Source: Thermoanaerobacterium sp.
GTDB taxonomy: Bacteria > Bacillota > Thermoanaerobacteria > Thermoanaerobacterales > Thermoanaerobacteraceae
Length of the DNA stretch: 6,035 nucleotides
Direction: 5' to 3'
Assembly: GCA_029960905.1 (NCBI GenBank)
Contig: JASBVU010000125.1
Location: forward strand, 1-6,035
The notes beneath the pieces are model-generated. The model searched no databases. It was not told the DNA's origin and saw nothing but the letters and a program-made list of their open reading frames with translations. This document shows, piece by piece, positions 1 to 5,613 of this stretch (its first letter is position 1; each line of letters begins with the position of its first letter). Both the position numbers and the translations under genes were made by a program.

Positions 1-78
1 CCGGGGCCATCGCCGCAAGCTCCGGCGTGAAGCGGACGAGATAGAGGCGCCGCACCACTGGCATTCTCTCTTGCCGCA
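1..78 (-). other. GC-rich sequence beyond the tuf stop, possible foreign or misjoined end
   Basis: Reading the tuf frame past its TGA gives C-G-K-R-E-C-Q-W-C-G (positions 78 to 49), which looks like the continuation of a clostridial EF-Tu of the ECGCGKRECxWCGKI type (from memory). From about position 48 to 1 the similarity is lost. Bases 1-60 contain 43 G or C, far above the rest of the window. A different frame opens with an ATG at 79-77 that overlaps the tuf TGA as TGATG. It reads through to the window edge as 26 codons containing VVRRLYLVRFTPELAAMAP, mostly with G or C in third position, which looks like coding sequence from a GC-rich genome. It is too short to identify. It is either a real downstream gene fragment or, more likely, a chimeric contig end. 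Confidence 0.4.
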
Positions 79-624
79 TCAGCACTCCAGGGCTTTCAGG
101 GCCGAACCGGGCACGATGGGTATGTCGTCCCCCGGAAATTCATAGGATGACAGCAGTTCCCTCACTTCCATCTCTACCAGTTCCAGAAGTTCCGGGTCGT
201 CCACCATGTCTATCTTGTTTAAAAATACTACGATGTAGGGCACCCCTACCTGCCTGGCCAGCAGTATGTGTTCCCTCGTCTGGGGCATGGGGCCGTCGGC
301 TGCCGATACTACCAGTATCGCTCCGTCCATCTGGGCGGCTCCGGTTATCATGTTCTTTACGTAGTCCGCATGGCCCGGACAGTCTACGTGGGCGTAGTGC
401 CTCTTTTCGGTCTGGTATTCTACGTGGGCCGTGGCTATGGTGATGCCCCTCTCCCTCTCTTCCGGCGCTTTGTCTATCTGGTCAAAGGGCACATATTCCG
501 AAAGCCCGCTGTTGGAAAGCACCTTCGTGATGGCTGCTGTCAGGGTGGTCTTGCCGTGGTCTACGTGACCTATGGTCCCTATGTTTACGTGGGGTTTTGT
601 CCTCTCGTACTTTTGCTTTGCCAT
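79..624 (-). CDS. tuf: Elongation factor Tu, GTPase domain only; prematurely stopped
   Basis: EF-Tu carries aminoacyl-tRNA to the ribosomal A site as a GTP complex in the cytoplasm. The 181 residues visible match domain 1: P-loop GHVDHGKT at 19-26, switch I RGITI at 59-63, DCPGH at 81-85, NKID at 136-139 and SALK at 174-177. The family is about 400 residues, so the tRNA-binding domains 2 and 3 are missing. The frame ends in TGA (81-79) after ALEC, where I expect a glycine codon, and EF-Tu-like residues resume for about ten codons after the stop. A single G-to-T change (GGA to TGA) would explain the stop but not the loss of similarity beyond position 48. The ATG start is secure: AAGGAGG lies 6 nt upstream (631-637). 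The gene is GC-richer than its neighbours. Its position after sigH and tRNA-Thr is typical of Clostridia. As written the product cannot be a working EF-Tu; it may be a pseudogene, a misassembly or a sequencing error. Confidence 0.85.
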   Translation of the reverse strand: MAKQKYERTKPHVNIGTIGHVDHGKTTLTAAITKVLSNSGLSEYVPFDQIDKAPEERERGITIATAHVEYQTEKRHYAHVDCPGHADYVKNMITGAAQMDGAILVVSAADGPMPQTREHILLARQVGVPYIVVFLNKIDMVDDPELLELVEMEVRELLSSYEFPGDDIPIVPGSALKALEC

Positions 625-652
625 TTTTATCCTCCTTGATATGTAAAAATAT

Positions 653-681
653 AATAGACTAGCTTATCGGGCCTGTCTATT
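653..681 (-). promoter_or_regulatory. Possible 5' stem-loop in the tuf leader
   Basis: Inverted repeat AATAGAC / GTCTATT: 7 bp arms at 675-681 and 653-659 with a 15 nt loop. It begins within a few bases of the transcription start predicted from the tuf promoter, so it would sit at the very 5' end of the tuf mRNA, where such stems can protect transcripts from 5'-dependent decay. The stem is AT-rich with only two G-C pairs. The T-rich stretch after it is short, so it does not look like a terminator. Function is inferred. Confidence 0.3.
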
Positions 682-686
682 CTAAT

Positions 687-714
687 ATTATATCAAAATC
701 TCATAATTTTACAA
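687..714 (-). promoter_or_regulatory. tuf promoter (sigma-A type, extended -10)
   Basis: The -35 is TTGTAA (714-709), the spacer 16 nt and the -10 a perfect TATAAT (692-687), preceded by TG one base upstream (extended -10). The predicted start is near 680, giving a leader of about 55 nt before the tuf ATG. The strong -10 and TGn element fit a highly expressed gene. It lies downstream of tRNA-Thr, so tuf need not depend on read-through. Confidence 0.65.
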
Positions 715-783
715 CTTCACACATTATTATTCTCCGACTAGACTTCAATCCTAAAAGCATAATTTTTTCTTTTTCTTTAAAAC

Positions 784-859
784 TGGAGCCCACGACCGGG
801 ATTGAACCGGTGACCTCCGCCTTACCAAGGCGACGCTCTGCCGACTGAGCTACGTGGGC
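784..859 (-). tRNA. tRNA-Thr (anticodon GGU)
   Basis: A full 76 nt cloverleaf can be folded. The acceptor stem is GCCCACG/CGTGGGC, the D arm GCTC..GAGC, the anticodon stem TCGCC/GGCGG (with one G-U pair) and the anticodon loop TTGGTAA, giving anticodon GGU for Thr codons ACC/ACU. The T arm is ACCGG/CCGGT with loop TTCAATC, the discriminator is U, and CCA is encoded (786-784). No variable-arm insertion is present. It lies between sigH and tuf, a common place for tRNA genes in Clostridia, and has its own upstream promoter. No intrinsic terminator is visible after it. Confidence 0.97.
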
Positions 860-883
860 AATCATATTTTGCATCGATTTTAA

Positions 884-912
884 ATTTTACTATAAAAGCT
901 TTAAATTGTCAA
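884..912 (-). promoter_or_regulatory. Promoter of tRNA-Thr
   Basis: A consensus -35 TTGACA (912-907), a 17 nt spacer and -10 TAAAAT (889-884), placing transcription start near 877, about 18 nt before the tRNA 5' end at 859. The -35 begins only 3 nt after the sigH stop codon. No terminator separates sigH from the tRNA, so sigH read-through could add to tRNA expression. Confidence 0.7.
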
Positions 913-915
913 TAG

Positions 916-1560
916 TTAACTGTTTCTCATCTCAAGATATCTTTCAAGTTTTCTTTTTACTCTTTGGAGGGCATTATCTATTGATTTTACATGTCTTCTA
1001 AGCTCAACAGCAATTTCCTGATATGATTTGCCATCAAGGTAGGATATAAGCACTTCCCACTCAAGGTCGCTCAGCATCTCACCGATCTTATTTTCAATGT
1101 TAACGTATTCCTCTCGGTTTATTATTAACTCTTCAGGATCAGATATGCATTCGCTGGACACTACGTCCATCAATGTTCTATCTGACTCTTCCTCAAATAT
1201 CGGTTTGTTTAAAGAAACATAAGAATTAAGAGGAATATGTTTTTGCCTAGTGGCAGTTTTGATGGCAGTTATCATCTGTCTTGTTATGCACAATTCAGCA
1301 AAAGCTTTAAACGATGACAGTTTATCGCTTTTAAAATCGCGAATAGCTTTGTATAACCCGATCATACCTTCCTGCACTATATCTTCCTTATCCGCACCGA
1401 CCAAAAAGTAGGAACGAGCCTTTGCCTTGACAAAAGAATAGTACTTGTCAATGATGAATTCCAGTGCTGCTTCATTGCCTCTCTGAGCCTCTTCTACAAC
1501 ATCACCTTCATCCATTGACGAAAAAACATTGTATAGATCTATTTGTGCCCCCGATTTCAC
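916..1560 (-). CDS. sigH: RNA polymerase sigma factor SigH (Spo0H)
   Basis: Alternative sigma-70 family factor. In Bacillus it directs post-exponential, competence and early sporulation genes as RNA polymerase sigma-H holoenzyme. The 214 residues are close to the 218 of B. subtilis SigH. Region 2 is highly conserved: ARSYFLVGADKEDIVQEG (48-65) is followed by KAFAELCITRQ (85-95) and the DNA-contacting TRQKHIPLNSYVSL (104-117). The region 4 helix-turn-helix lies at about 163-208, with YLDGKSYQEIA and RHVKSIDNALQRVKRKLE. The start is a GTG (1560-1558) with GGAGG 8 nt upstream (1569-1573). It has its own promoter 40 nt upstream and so can be expressed apart from the cys operon. In B. subtilis the gene is repressed by AbrB; whether that applies here is unknown. 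Identification is very secure. Confidence 0.97.
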   Translation of the reverse strand: MKSGAQIDLYNVFSSMDEGDVVEEAQRGNEAALEFIIDKYYSFVKAKARSYFLVGADKEDIVQEGMIGLYKAIRDFKSDKLSSFKAFAELCITRQMITAIKTATRQKHIPLNSYVSLNKPIFEEESDRTLMDVVSSECISDPEELIINREEYVNIENKIGEMLSDLEWEVLISYLDGKSYQEIAVELRRHVKSIDNALQRVKRKLERYLEMRNS

Positions 1561-1599
1561 AAAAATCGCCTCCGCTTATAGGCCAAGTTCACATAAATA

Positions 1600-1628
1600 A
1601 TTATACTTTTAATAAAGATTGTAGTCAA
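1600..1628 (-). promoter_or_regulatory. sigH promoter (sigma-A type)
   Basis: -35 TTGACT (1628-1623), 17 nt spacer, -10 TATAAT (1605-1600): 11 of 12 consensus bases at ideal spacing. The start is expected near 1593, about 33 nt before the GTG of sigH. The spacer and flanks are very AT-rich. It sits wholly in the 92 nt gap after rae1. Confidence 0.75.
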
Positions 1629-1632
1629 GATT

Positions 1633-1656
1633 GTAATAAAAGAATATTTTTATTAC
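1633..1656. repeat. Perfect 9-bp AT-rich inverted repeat between rae1 and the sigH promoter
   Basis: GTAATAAAA (1633-1641) and TTTTATTAC (1648-1656) are exact reverse complements around a 6 nt centre. The repeat covers the rae1 stop codon and its left edge is 4 nt upstream of the sigH -35. With only one G-C pair per stem and no T run following on the minus strand, it is a poor terminator. Its place next to a regulated promoter suggests a candidate operator; this is inference. Confidence 0.5.
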
Positions 1657-2147
1657 TCAGCCATTTTTTTAAGCCTCTCTATAATTTCTTCTGAAAGTCT
1701 TGATTCGATGCTGTCTTTCTTATCATCTTTAGTATAAAATTTCTTTTTATCTTCTAAATAATTATTCAATTCTTCGTATAATTCCCTTGATGACATCCTT
1801 ATTGCACCTTGACCTAATACGACTTGTTGTAATATCCAATCAGAAGTCACAACAACGACTTTATCTTTTTTGACTATTTCCTTTATTAATCCTTCAATAT
1901 AGCTATCAGCAGACTCACCTTCCTTCGTATATACAACTTCGATTCCATTGTGATATTCCTTGTTTTGCTGTTTCCCTTTAGCATACATCGCATCAAAGAC
2001 AAGTATTATATTAAATCCCGTATATCCTCTGAAATTTTGAAGTATGTCTATCAACTTTTGTCTGGCATCTTCAAGGTTATTTCTAGCCTCAGATTTTAAA
2101 TCCTGCCAATTGTTTATTACGTTATATCCATCAATCACCATATACAT
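1653..2147 (-). CDS. rae1: Rae1/YacP family ribosome-associated endoribonuclease (NYN domain)
   Basis: The 164-residue protein is an NYN/PIN-like nuclease. B. subtilis Rae1 (YacP) cleaves certain mRNAs in the ribosomal A site during translation. Visible motifs are VIDGYNVINNW at 4-14, VFDA at 50-53, TKEGESADSYIE at 74-85 and TSDWILQQVVLGQGAIRMSSREL at 101-123 (first and last parts most conserved). Conserved acidic residues D6, D52, D81 and D103 fit a metal-dependent active site. The C-terminus (about 125-164) is highly charged and probably helical. An ATG further upstream would add 23 residues lying entirely within the rlmB tail and unlike the family, so I chose the ATG at 2147, 4 nt after the rlmB stop, with AAGG 9 nt upstream. 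A second ATG two codons in (2141) is a weaker alternative. It is the last gene of the cysE unit. Confidence 0.9.
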   Translation of the reverse strand: MYMVIDGYNVINNWQDLKSEARNNLEDARQKLIDILQNFRGYTGFNIILVFDAMYAKGKQQNKEYHNGIEVVYTKEGESADSYIEGLIKEIVKKDKVVVVTSDWILQQVVLGQGAIRMSSRELYEELNNYLEDKKKFYTKDDKKDSIESRLSEEIIERLKKMAE

Positions 2148-2151
2148 CAAA

Positions 2152-2898
2152 TCACGCCTTACCCATCCTCTGTCGTACAACTTCGTACATAAAAATAGAT
2201 GCCGCAACCGATGCATTTAACGAATTCATATTGCCCATCATTGGTATCTTCACAAGATAATCACAGTTCTTTTTTACAAGATCAGATATTCCCTCACCTT
2301 CACTGCCAATGACTATGGCTATCGGTTCGTCATAATCCACATTGCTAAAATCCTCTTCTGCATCAACGCTGCTACCTACAATCCAGACACCATGCTTCTT
2401 TAGGTTATTTATCGCATTGTTTATGTTTGAGACCTTTGCAATCTTCATGTACTCAGTTGCACCTGCTGATGTCTTTACAACCGTACTATTTACCACAGCA
2501 GATCTTCTCTTTGGAATAACAATGCCGTGCGCTGAAAAAGCTTCTGCAGTCCTTATTATGGCTCCAAAGTTATGTGTATCTGTGATTCCGTCCAATAACA
2601 GGATAAAAGGCTTTTCGCCTTTTTCATTGGCATACTCAAGTATATCTTCAACGTCACAATATTTGTAAAGGGAACATAATGCGACTATACCTTGATGGTT
2701 GCCATTTCCAGACATCTTGTCTAATGTCACATTGTCTGCAGTTGATACGATTATATTTTTATCCCTCGCAGCCTTTATAATCTTAGAAATATTTCCCTTG
2801 GCATTTTTTGAAACATATATTTTTTCAATCTCTCGACCACTGTTAATCGCTTCTAATACAGGATTCTTTCCGTATATTATATTTTCATTTTCTTTCAT
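2152..2898 (-). CDS. rlmB: 23S rRNA 2'-O-methyltransferase, TrmH/SpoU family (RlmB, YacO)
   Basis: A 248-residue SPOUT enzyme that methylates a 2'-hydroxyl in 23S rRNA with S-adenosylmethionine (G2251 for E. coli RlmB). The N-terminal substrate-binding domain (about 5-75) starts with IYGKNPVLEAI and contains NHQGIVA at 67-73. The catalytic domain carries the three SpoU motifs: motif 1 LDGITDTHNFGAIIRTAEAF at 102-121 with N110 and catalytic-type R116; motif 2 IVIGSEGEGISD at 195-206; motif 3 IPMMGNMNSLNASVAAS at 218-234, part of the trefoil knot that binds the cofactor. Length is usual for the family. The ATG start is 2 nt after the mrnC stop, and its Shine-Dalgarno GAGGG (2905-2909) lies within the last mrnC codons, which implies translational coupling. 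The exact target nucleotide is inferred from family and context. Confidence 0.93.
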   Translation of the reverse strand: MKENENIIYGKNPVLEAINSGREIEKIYVSKNAKGNISKIIKAARDKNIIVSTADNVTLDKMSGNGNHQGIVALCSLYKYCDVEDILEYANEKGEKPFILLLDGITDTHNFGAIIRTAEAFSAHGIVIPKRRSAVVNSTVVKTSAGATEYMKIAKVSNINNAINNLKKHGVWIVGSSVDAEEDFSNVDYDEPIAIVIGSEGEGISDLVKKNCDYLVKIPMMGNMNSLNASVAASIFMYEVVRQRMGKA

Positions 2899-2900
2899 AA

Positions 2901-3323
2901 TTAACCCTCATTTATATTATAGTTTAATGCGTAATTTAGTATTTCATCAAGTCTATCATATCTTCCTAAAAGATACAAATAGCCCAGTAAGGCTTCAAAA
3001 GCAGTAGCCAGCCGGTATTCTTCGATACCGGCGTGTTTTGGAATAGTAGCGCTTTTTACATTCCTTCCTCTTCTTATTATATCCTTTTCCTCTTCATCAA
3101 ATATATCATAAAGATTTTTTAAAATCTCAGACTGTGATGACGCCTTTACGTAATTAACACATTCTCTGTGAATTTTGTTTATGGGCCTATTCCCCTTTAC
3201 TGAAATATTCGTCCTTATAAACAAATCATAAACGCTATCGCCGATAAAGGCCATAATAAGCGGCGATAAATTCATGACATCTTTTTTTGTAAGAACCTTA
3301 CCATCCTTTGTAAAAAGATTCAT
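2901..3323 (-). CDS. mrnC: Mini-ribonuclease III (MrnC, YazC)
   Basis: The 140-residue protein is an RNase III catalytic domain without a double-stranded RNA-binding domain. In B. subtilis the dimer trims the 5' and 3' ends of 23S rRNA precursors. The signature AFIGDSVYDLFIR at 25-37 gives the metal-binding D29. RGRNVKSATIPKH at 85-97 and YRLATAFEALLGYLYLLG from 103 give catalytic-type E110; both acidic positions are intact. I chose the ATG at 3323, whose A is also the last base of the cysS stop (TGATG), a standard coupling arrangement. A GTG at 3338 with GGAG 4 nt upstream would add five residues (MEESL) and overlap cysS by 16 nt; this cannot be excluded. It is followed at once by rlmB, which also acts on 23S rRNA, so the pair forms a small rRNA-maturation module. 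Confidence 0.93.
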   Translation of the reverse strand: MNLFTKDGKVLTKKDVMNLSPLIMAFIGDSVYDLFIRTNISVKGNRPINKIHRECVNYVKASSQSEILKNLYDIFDEEEKDIIRRGRNVKSATIPKHAGIEEYRLATAFEALLGYLYLLGRYDRLDEILNYALNYNINEG

Positions 3324-4717
3324 CAAACTCTCTTCCACCTTACTCCGTTAGGTGTATCTTCCAATACTATCCCTTGTTTTTTTAACTCATCTCTAATTCT
3401 ATCAGCCTCTGCCCAATTTTTTGCCTTTCTAGCTTCCTGCCGCTTTTTTATCAATTCTTTGATCTCATCATCTAATAGCTCTTTCTTTTTATAAGTTATG
3501 CCAAGAACAGAAGATAAATTCAAGAAAACATCCAATATATATTTTATCAATTCTTTTGGAGAATTTCCATCTATATTTGAATTAATATCCCTAACCATCT
3601 CAAAGATAACCGATATAGCGTCAGCAGTATTAAAATCGTCATCCATCGCTTCTTCAAACTTTCTTTTGTACTCTTCATATTTCTCTTTGTACGCCTTTTC
3701 TTCATCGCTTAATTGCCTATCTTCTGCCACATCTAAAAGATGTCTTAAGTTATAAGCAGTGTTGCTTAATCTTAAGAAGCCGCCCTTTGCTTGCTCTATA
3801 AGGTCTTGACTATAATTGATTGGATTTCTGTAATGAGACATCAACATGAAAAATCTCAAAACCTCAGGATCATATTGATTTATCACATCTCTTACGGTAA
3901 AAAAATTATTTTTTGACTTAGACATCTTTTCATTATTGATGTTTAAGTATCCTATATGCATCCAATACTTTGCAAACTCTGCATCATTTGCAGCTTCACT
4001 CTGGGCAATCTCATTTTCATGATGCGGAAATATAAGATCAGGTCCGCCTGCATGTATATCGAGAGTTTTGCCTAAATACTTTGTCGACATTGTTGAGCAC
4101 TCAATATGCCATCCTGGTCTGCCTTTGCCCCATGGGCTGTCCCAGTATGGTTCTCCCTCTTTCGCAGCTTTCCAAAGGACGAAATCTGTGGGATTTTTCT
4201 TGTCTTCATTTACCTCTATTCTGGCTCCAGCCTTTAACTCATCTATATTTTTGTGTGAAAGCTTCCCATAATCTTTGAATTTCGTCGTATCGTAGTACAC
4301 ATTCCCGTTTTTTTCGTAGGCAAACCCTTTATCAATGAGCTTTTTCACAAAATTGATTATTTCTTCGATGTTTTCTGTAGCCCTTGGATGAAATGTGGCT
4401 CTTTTTATTCCCAAGCTGTCAGCATCCTTGAAATACTCTTCAATGTACCTGTCAGCTAATTCTTTCACAGTGGTGTTTTCTTCATGGGATCTTTTTATGA
4501 GTTTATCGTCTATATCTGTAAAATTCTGTACATAATTTACTTTATATCCCTTATATTCGAGATATCTTCTGACAGTATCAAAGACGATAAACGCTCTCGC
4601 ATTGCCTATATGGATAAAATTGTACACCGTAGGTCCACACACATACATATTTACCACATTATCATTTAGTGGCACGAATTCCTCTTTTTTTCTGGTAAGC
4701 GTATTATAAATCTTCAT
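3323..4717 (-). CDS. cysS: Cysteinyl-tRNA synthetase
   Basis: Class I aminoacyl-tRNA synthetase that charges tRNA-Cys with cysteine using ATP in the cytoplasm. The 464 residues match the usual 460-470. In order: [15 protein letters not shown] from 27 holds the HIGH-type motif HIGN (36-39); the zinc ligands are C27, C207 (GWHIECS), H232 and E236 ([12 protein letters not shown]), which give the enzyme its specificity for the cysteine thiol; KMSKS is at 264-268. The C-terminal helical DALR-like and anticodon-binding regions follow (about 340-464), ending in the typical [11 protein letters not shown]. In-frame starts at 4735 and 4726 exist, but the latter abuts the GGAGG with no spacing. The ATG at 4717 has GGAGG 9 nt upstream (4727-4731) and begins MKIYNTLTR as in the family. 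It overlaps the end of cysE by 14 nt and mrnC by 1 nt. Expression is expected to follow the Cys T-box. Confidence 0.96.
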   Translation of the reverse strand: MKIYNTLTRKKEEFVPLNDNVVNMYVCGPTVYNFIHIGNARAFIVFDTVRRYLEYKGYKVNYVQNFTDIDDKLIKRSHEENTTVKELADRYIEEYFKDADSLGIKRATFHPRATENIEEIINFVKKLIDKGFAYEKNGNVYYDTTKFKDYGKLSHKNIDELKAGARIEVNEDKKNPTDFVLWKAAKEGEPYWDSPWGKGRPGWHIECSTMSTKYLGKTLDIHAGGPDLIFPHHENEIAQSEAANDAEFAKYWMHIGYLNINNEKMSKSKNNFFTVRDVINQYDPEVLRFFMLMSHYRNPINYSQDLIEQAKGGFLRLSNTAYNLRHLLDVAEDRQLSDEEKAYKEKYEEYKRKFEEAMDDDFNTADAISVIFEMVRDINSNIDGNSPKELIKYILDVFLNLSSVLGITYKKKELLDDEIKELIKKRQEARKAKNWAEADRIRDELKKQGIVLEDTPNGVRWKRV

Positions 4718-5375
4718 CTCTATCATCCTCCACATTGTTTATATATGTTTCTAATCTTCTGATTCTGGCTTTTAACCTTCTTAGCTCATCCTCAATGGGA
4801 TCAGGTAGTTTTCCATGTTCTAAGTCCACATTTATTTTGGATGCTGAGTTTACCCTCACATTGTCTTTTTTCACACAATGTCCAGGAACACCGACAACGG
4901 TGCAATTAGGTGGAACGTCATGCAGTACAACAGCACCTGCACCTATCTTCGTATTATCACCTATTTTTATGGGCCCTAAGACTTTTGCACCGCTTCCAAC
5001 AACTACGTTATTGCCTATTGTAGGATGTCTCTTACCCTTATCTTTTCCAGTACCACCTAATGTAACTCCTTGGTACAGCGTCACGTTATCTCCTATTTCT
5101 GTCGTTTCCCCTATTACCACGCCCATTCCGTGATCTATAAAAAATCCTTTGCCTATTTTAGCACCTGGGTGTATTTCTATTCCCGTTAAAAACCTGCTAA
5201 ATTGTGAAATAAGCCTTGATAGCAGTAACAGCTTTTTATTGTATAAGTAGTGTGCAATTCTATGCAATATTATAGCATGGAATCCCGGATAGCATAAAAC
5301 CACTTCTAATACGCTTTTTGCAGCGGGATCCCTCTCAAACACTACTTTAATGTCCTCCTTTAATGTTTTAAACAT
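4704..5375 (-). CDS. cysE: Serine O-acetyltransferase
   Basis: Makes O-acetylserine from serine and acetyl-CoA, the committing step of cysteine synthesis. At 223 residues it is the short Firmicutes type (B. subtilis 217), lacking much of the N-terminal helical domain of the enterobacterial enzyme. After an N-terminal helical part (1-62) comes a left-handed beta-helix of hexapeptide repeats (about 63-180). It includes GIEIHP (E67, in place of the E. coli aspartate, as in Bacillus), FIDHGMG with catalytic-type H82, and [17 protein letters not shown] from 102 for substrate and CoA binding. The C-terminus (about 190-223) is charged and probably helical, ending in Leu. The open frame extends 33 codons upstream, but those codons are T-box and terminator sequence, so the ATG at 5375 is the start; its AGGGG (5386-5390) is 10 nt upstream, slightly far. 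It is the first gene under the Cys T-box, and cysS follows with overlap. Confidence 0.95.
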   Translation of the reverse strand: MFKTLKEDIKVVFERDPAAKSVLEVVLCYPGFHAIILHRIAHYLYNKKLLLLSRLISQFSRFLTGIEIHPGAKIGKGFFIDHGMGVVIGETTEIGDNVTLYQGVTLGGTGKDKGKRHPTIGNNVVVGSGAKVLGPIKIGDNTKIGAGAVVLHDVPPNCTVVGVPGHCVKKDNVRVNSASKINVDLEHGKLPDPIEDELRRLKARIRRLETYINNVEDDRDEDL

Positions 5376-5407
5376 GATAACCAATCCCCTTTTCAATAAT
5401 AATAGAT

Positions 5408-5441
5408 AAAAAAATCCCCCATCATCCAGAGACGAGGGGGG
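5408..5441 (-). terminator. Rho-independent terminator of the T-box leader
   Basis: The hairpin is five C-G pairs (5441-5437 with 5420-5416), one mismatch, then five more pairs (TCGTC with GATGA, one G-U) closing a TCTG loop, followed by seven Ts (5414-5408). Its 5' arm overlaps the antiterminator, in which CAGAG (5458-5454) pairs with CTCTG (5431-5427) and CGAG (5446-5443) with CTCG (5437-5434). The two folds exclude each other, so this is a conditional terminator ahead of cysE. Confidence 0.92.
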
Positions 5442-5501
5442 CTCGCGGTTCCACTCTGATTGAGTAAACTCCACTTGTATTTATAACGGATACCCGTGCG
5501 A

Positions 5502-5513
5502 CAATGCGCATTG
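5502..5513. repeat. 12-bp perfect palindrome in the T-box linker
   Basis: CAATGCGCATTG reads the same on both strands. It lies just after stem I of the T-box and before the ACGG/CCGT hairpin. As RNA it could fold only as a short hairpin with a forced loop, or it could belong to the stem II region of the leader. I see no second copy in the window. Confidence 0.35.
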
Positions 5514-5613
5514 CTCATGGGTGCACTTCACACAATATATCCAGAAGCTGCTTTCAGCCCACGACAGCTCCTCTCTTTTGGAATCTATTATGCTACTCTC
5601 CCAATCATCACAT

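Larger units (their letters stand above)
5408..5603 (-). promoter_or_regulatory. T-box riboswitch, tRNA-Cys specific, controlling cysE-cysS and downstream genes
   Basis: Senses uncharged tRNA and permits read-through when Cys-tRNA is scarce. Stem I closes with TGGG (5603-5600) and CCCA. Its internal loop has AGTA (5597-5594) opposite GAA (5529-5527), the loop E pair, followed by the codon TGC (5525-5523) and then A, the specifier for tRNA-Cys. Eight pairs (GCATAATA with TATTGTGT, two G-U) lie above it. An apical stem AGCTG/CAGCT is preceded by an AGAGAG-like bulge. Downstream are a hairpin ACGG/CCGT (5497-5486) running into CCGTTA, a motif of the stem II region in T-boxes, and then the T-box TGGAACCGCG (5453-5444), which is bulged in the antiterminator to pair with the tRNA acceptor end. 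The biosynthetic and charging genes for cysteine directly downstream agree with the specifier. Confidence 0.95.

Noticed and set aside
79..81. Selenocysteine or other recoding at the tuf TGA
   Set aside because: The expected residue is glycine, EF-Tu is not a selenoprotein, and similarity ends soon after the stop, so read-through would not restore the protein.
147..639. Two plus-strand open frames opposite tuf (147-443 and 268-639)
   Set aside because: They are antisense to the strongly conserved EF-Tu frame, have low-complexity composition with no recognisable motif, and lack a ribosome binding site. They arise from the GC-rich tuf sequence.
720..783. Possible terminator after tRNA-Thr
   Set aside because: The minus strand after CCA is A-rich with no stable hairpin followed by a T run. 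The T-rich run is on the plus strand and has no stem.
2148..2216. 23-residue N-terminal extension of rae1
   Set aside because: It overlaps the rlmB C-terminal codons, is unlike the family, and a normal start lies at 2147 just before the conserved VIDGYN motif.
4735..5133. Plus-strand open frame opposite cysE, and similar plus-strand frames opposite rlmB, mrnC, cysS and gltX
   Set aside because: All are antisense to confidently identified genes and show no start signals or family motifs.
5376..5474. 33-residue N-terminal extension of cysE
   Set aside because: These codons are the T-box, antiterminator and terminator; the residues are an accident of an open frame, and CysE proteins begin near MFKTLKEDI.
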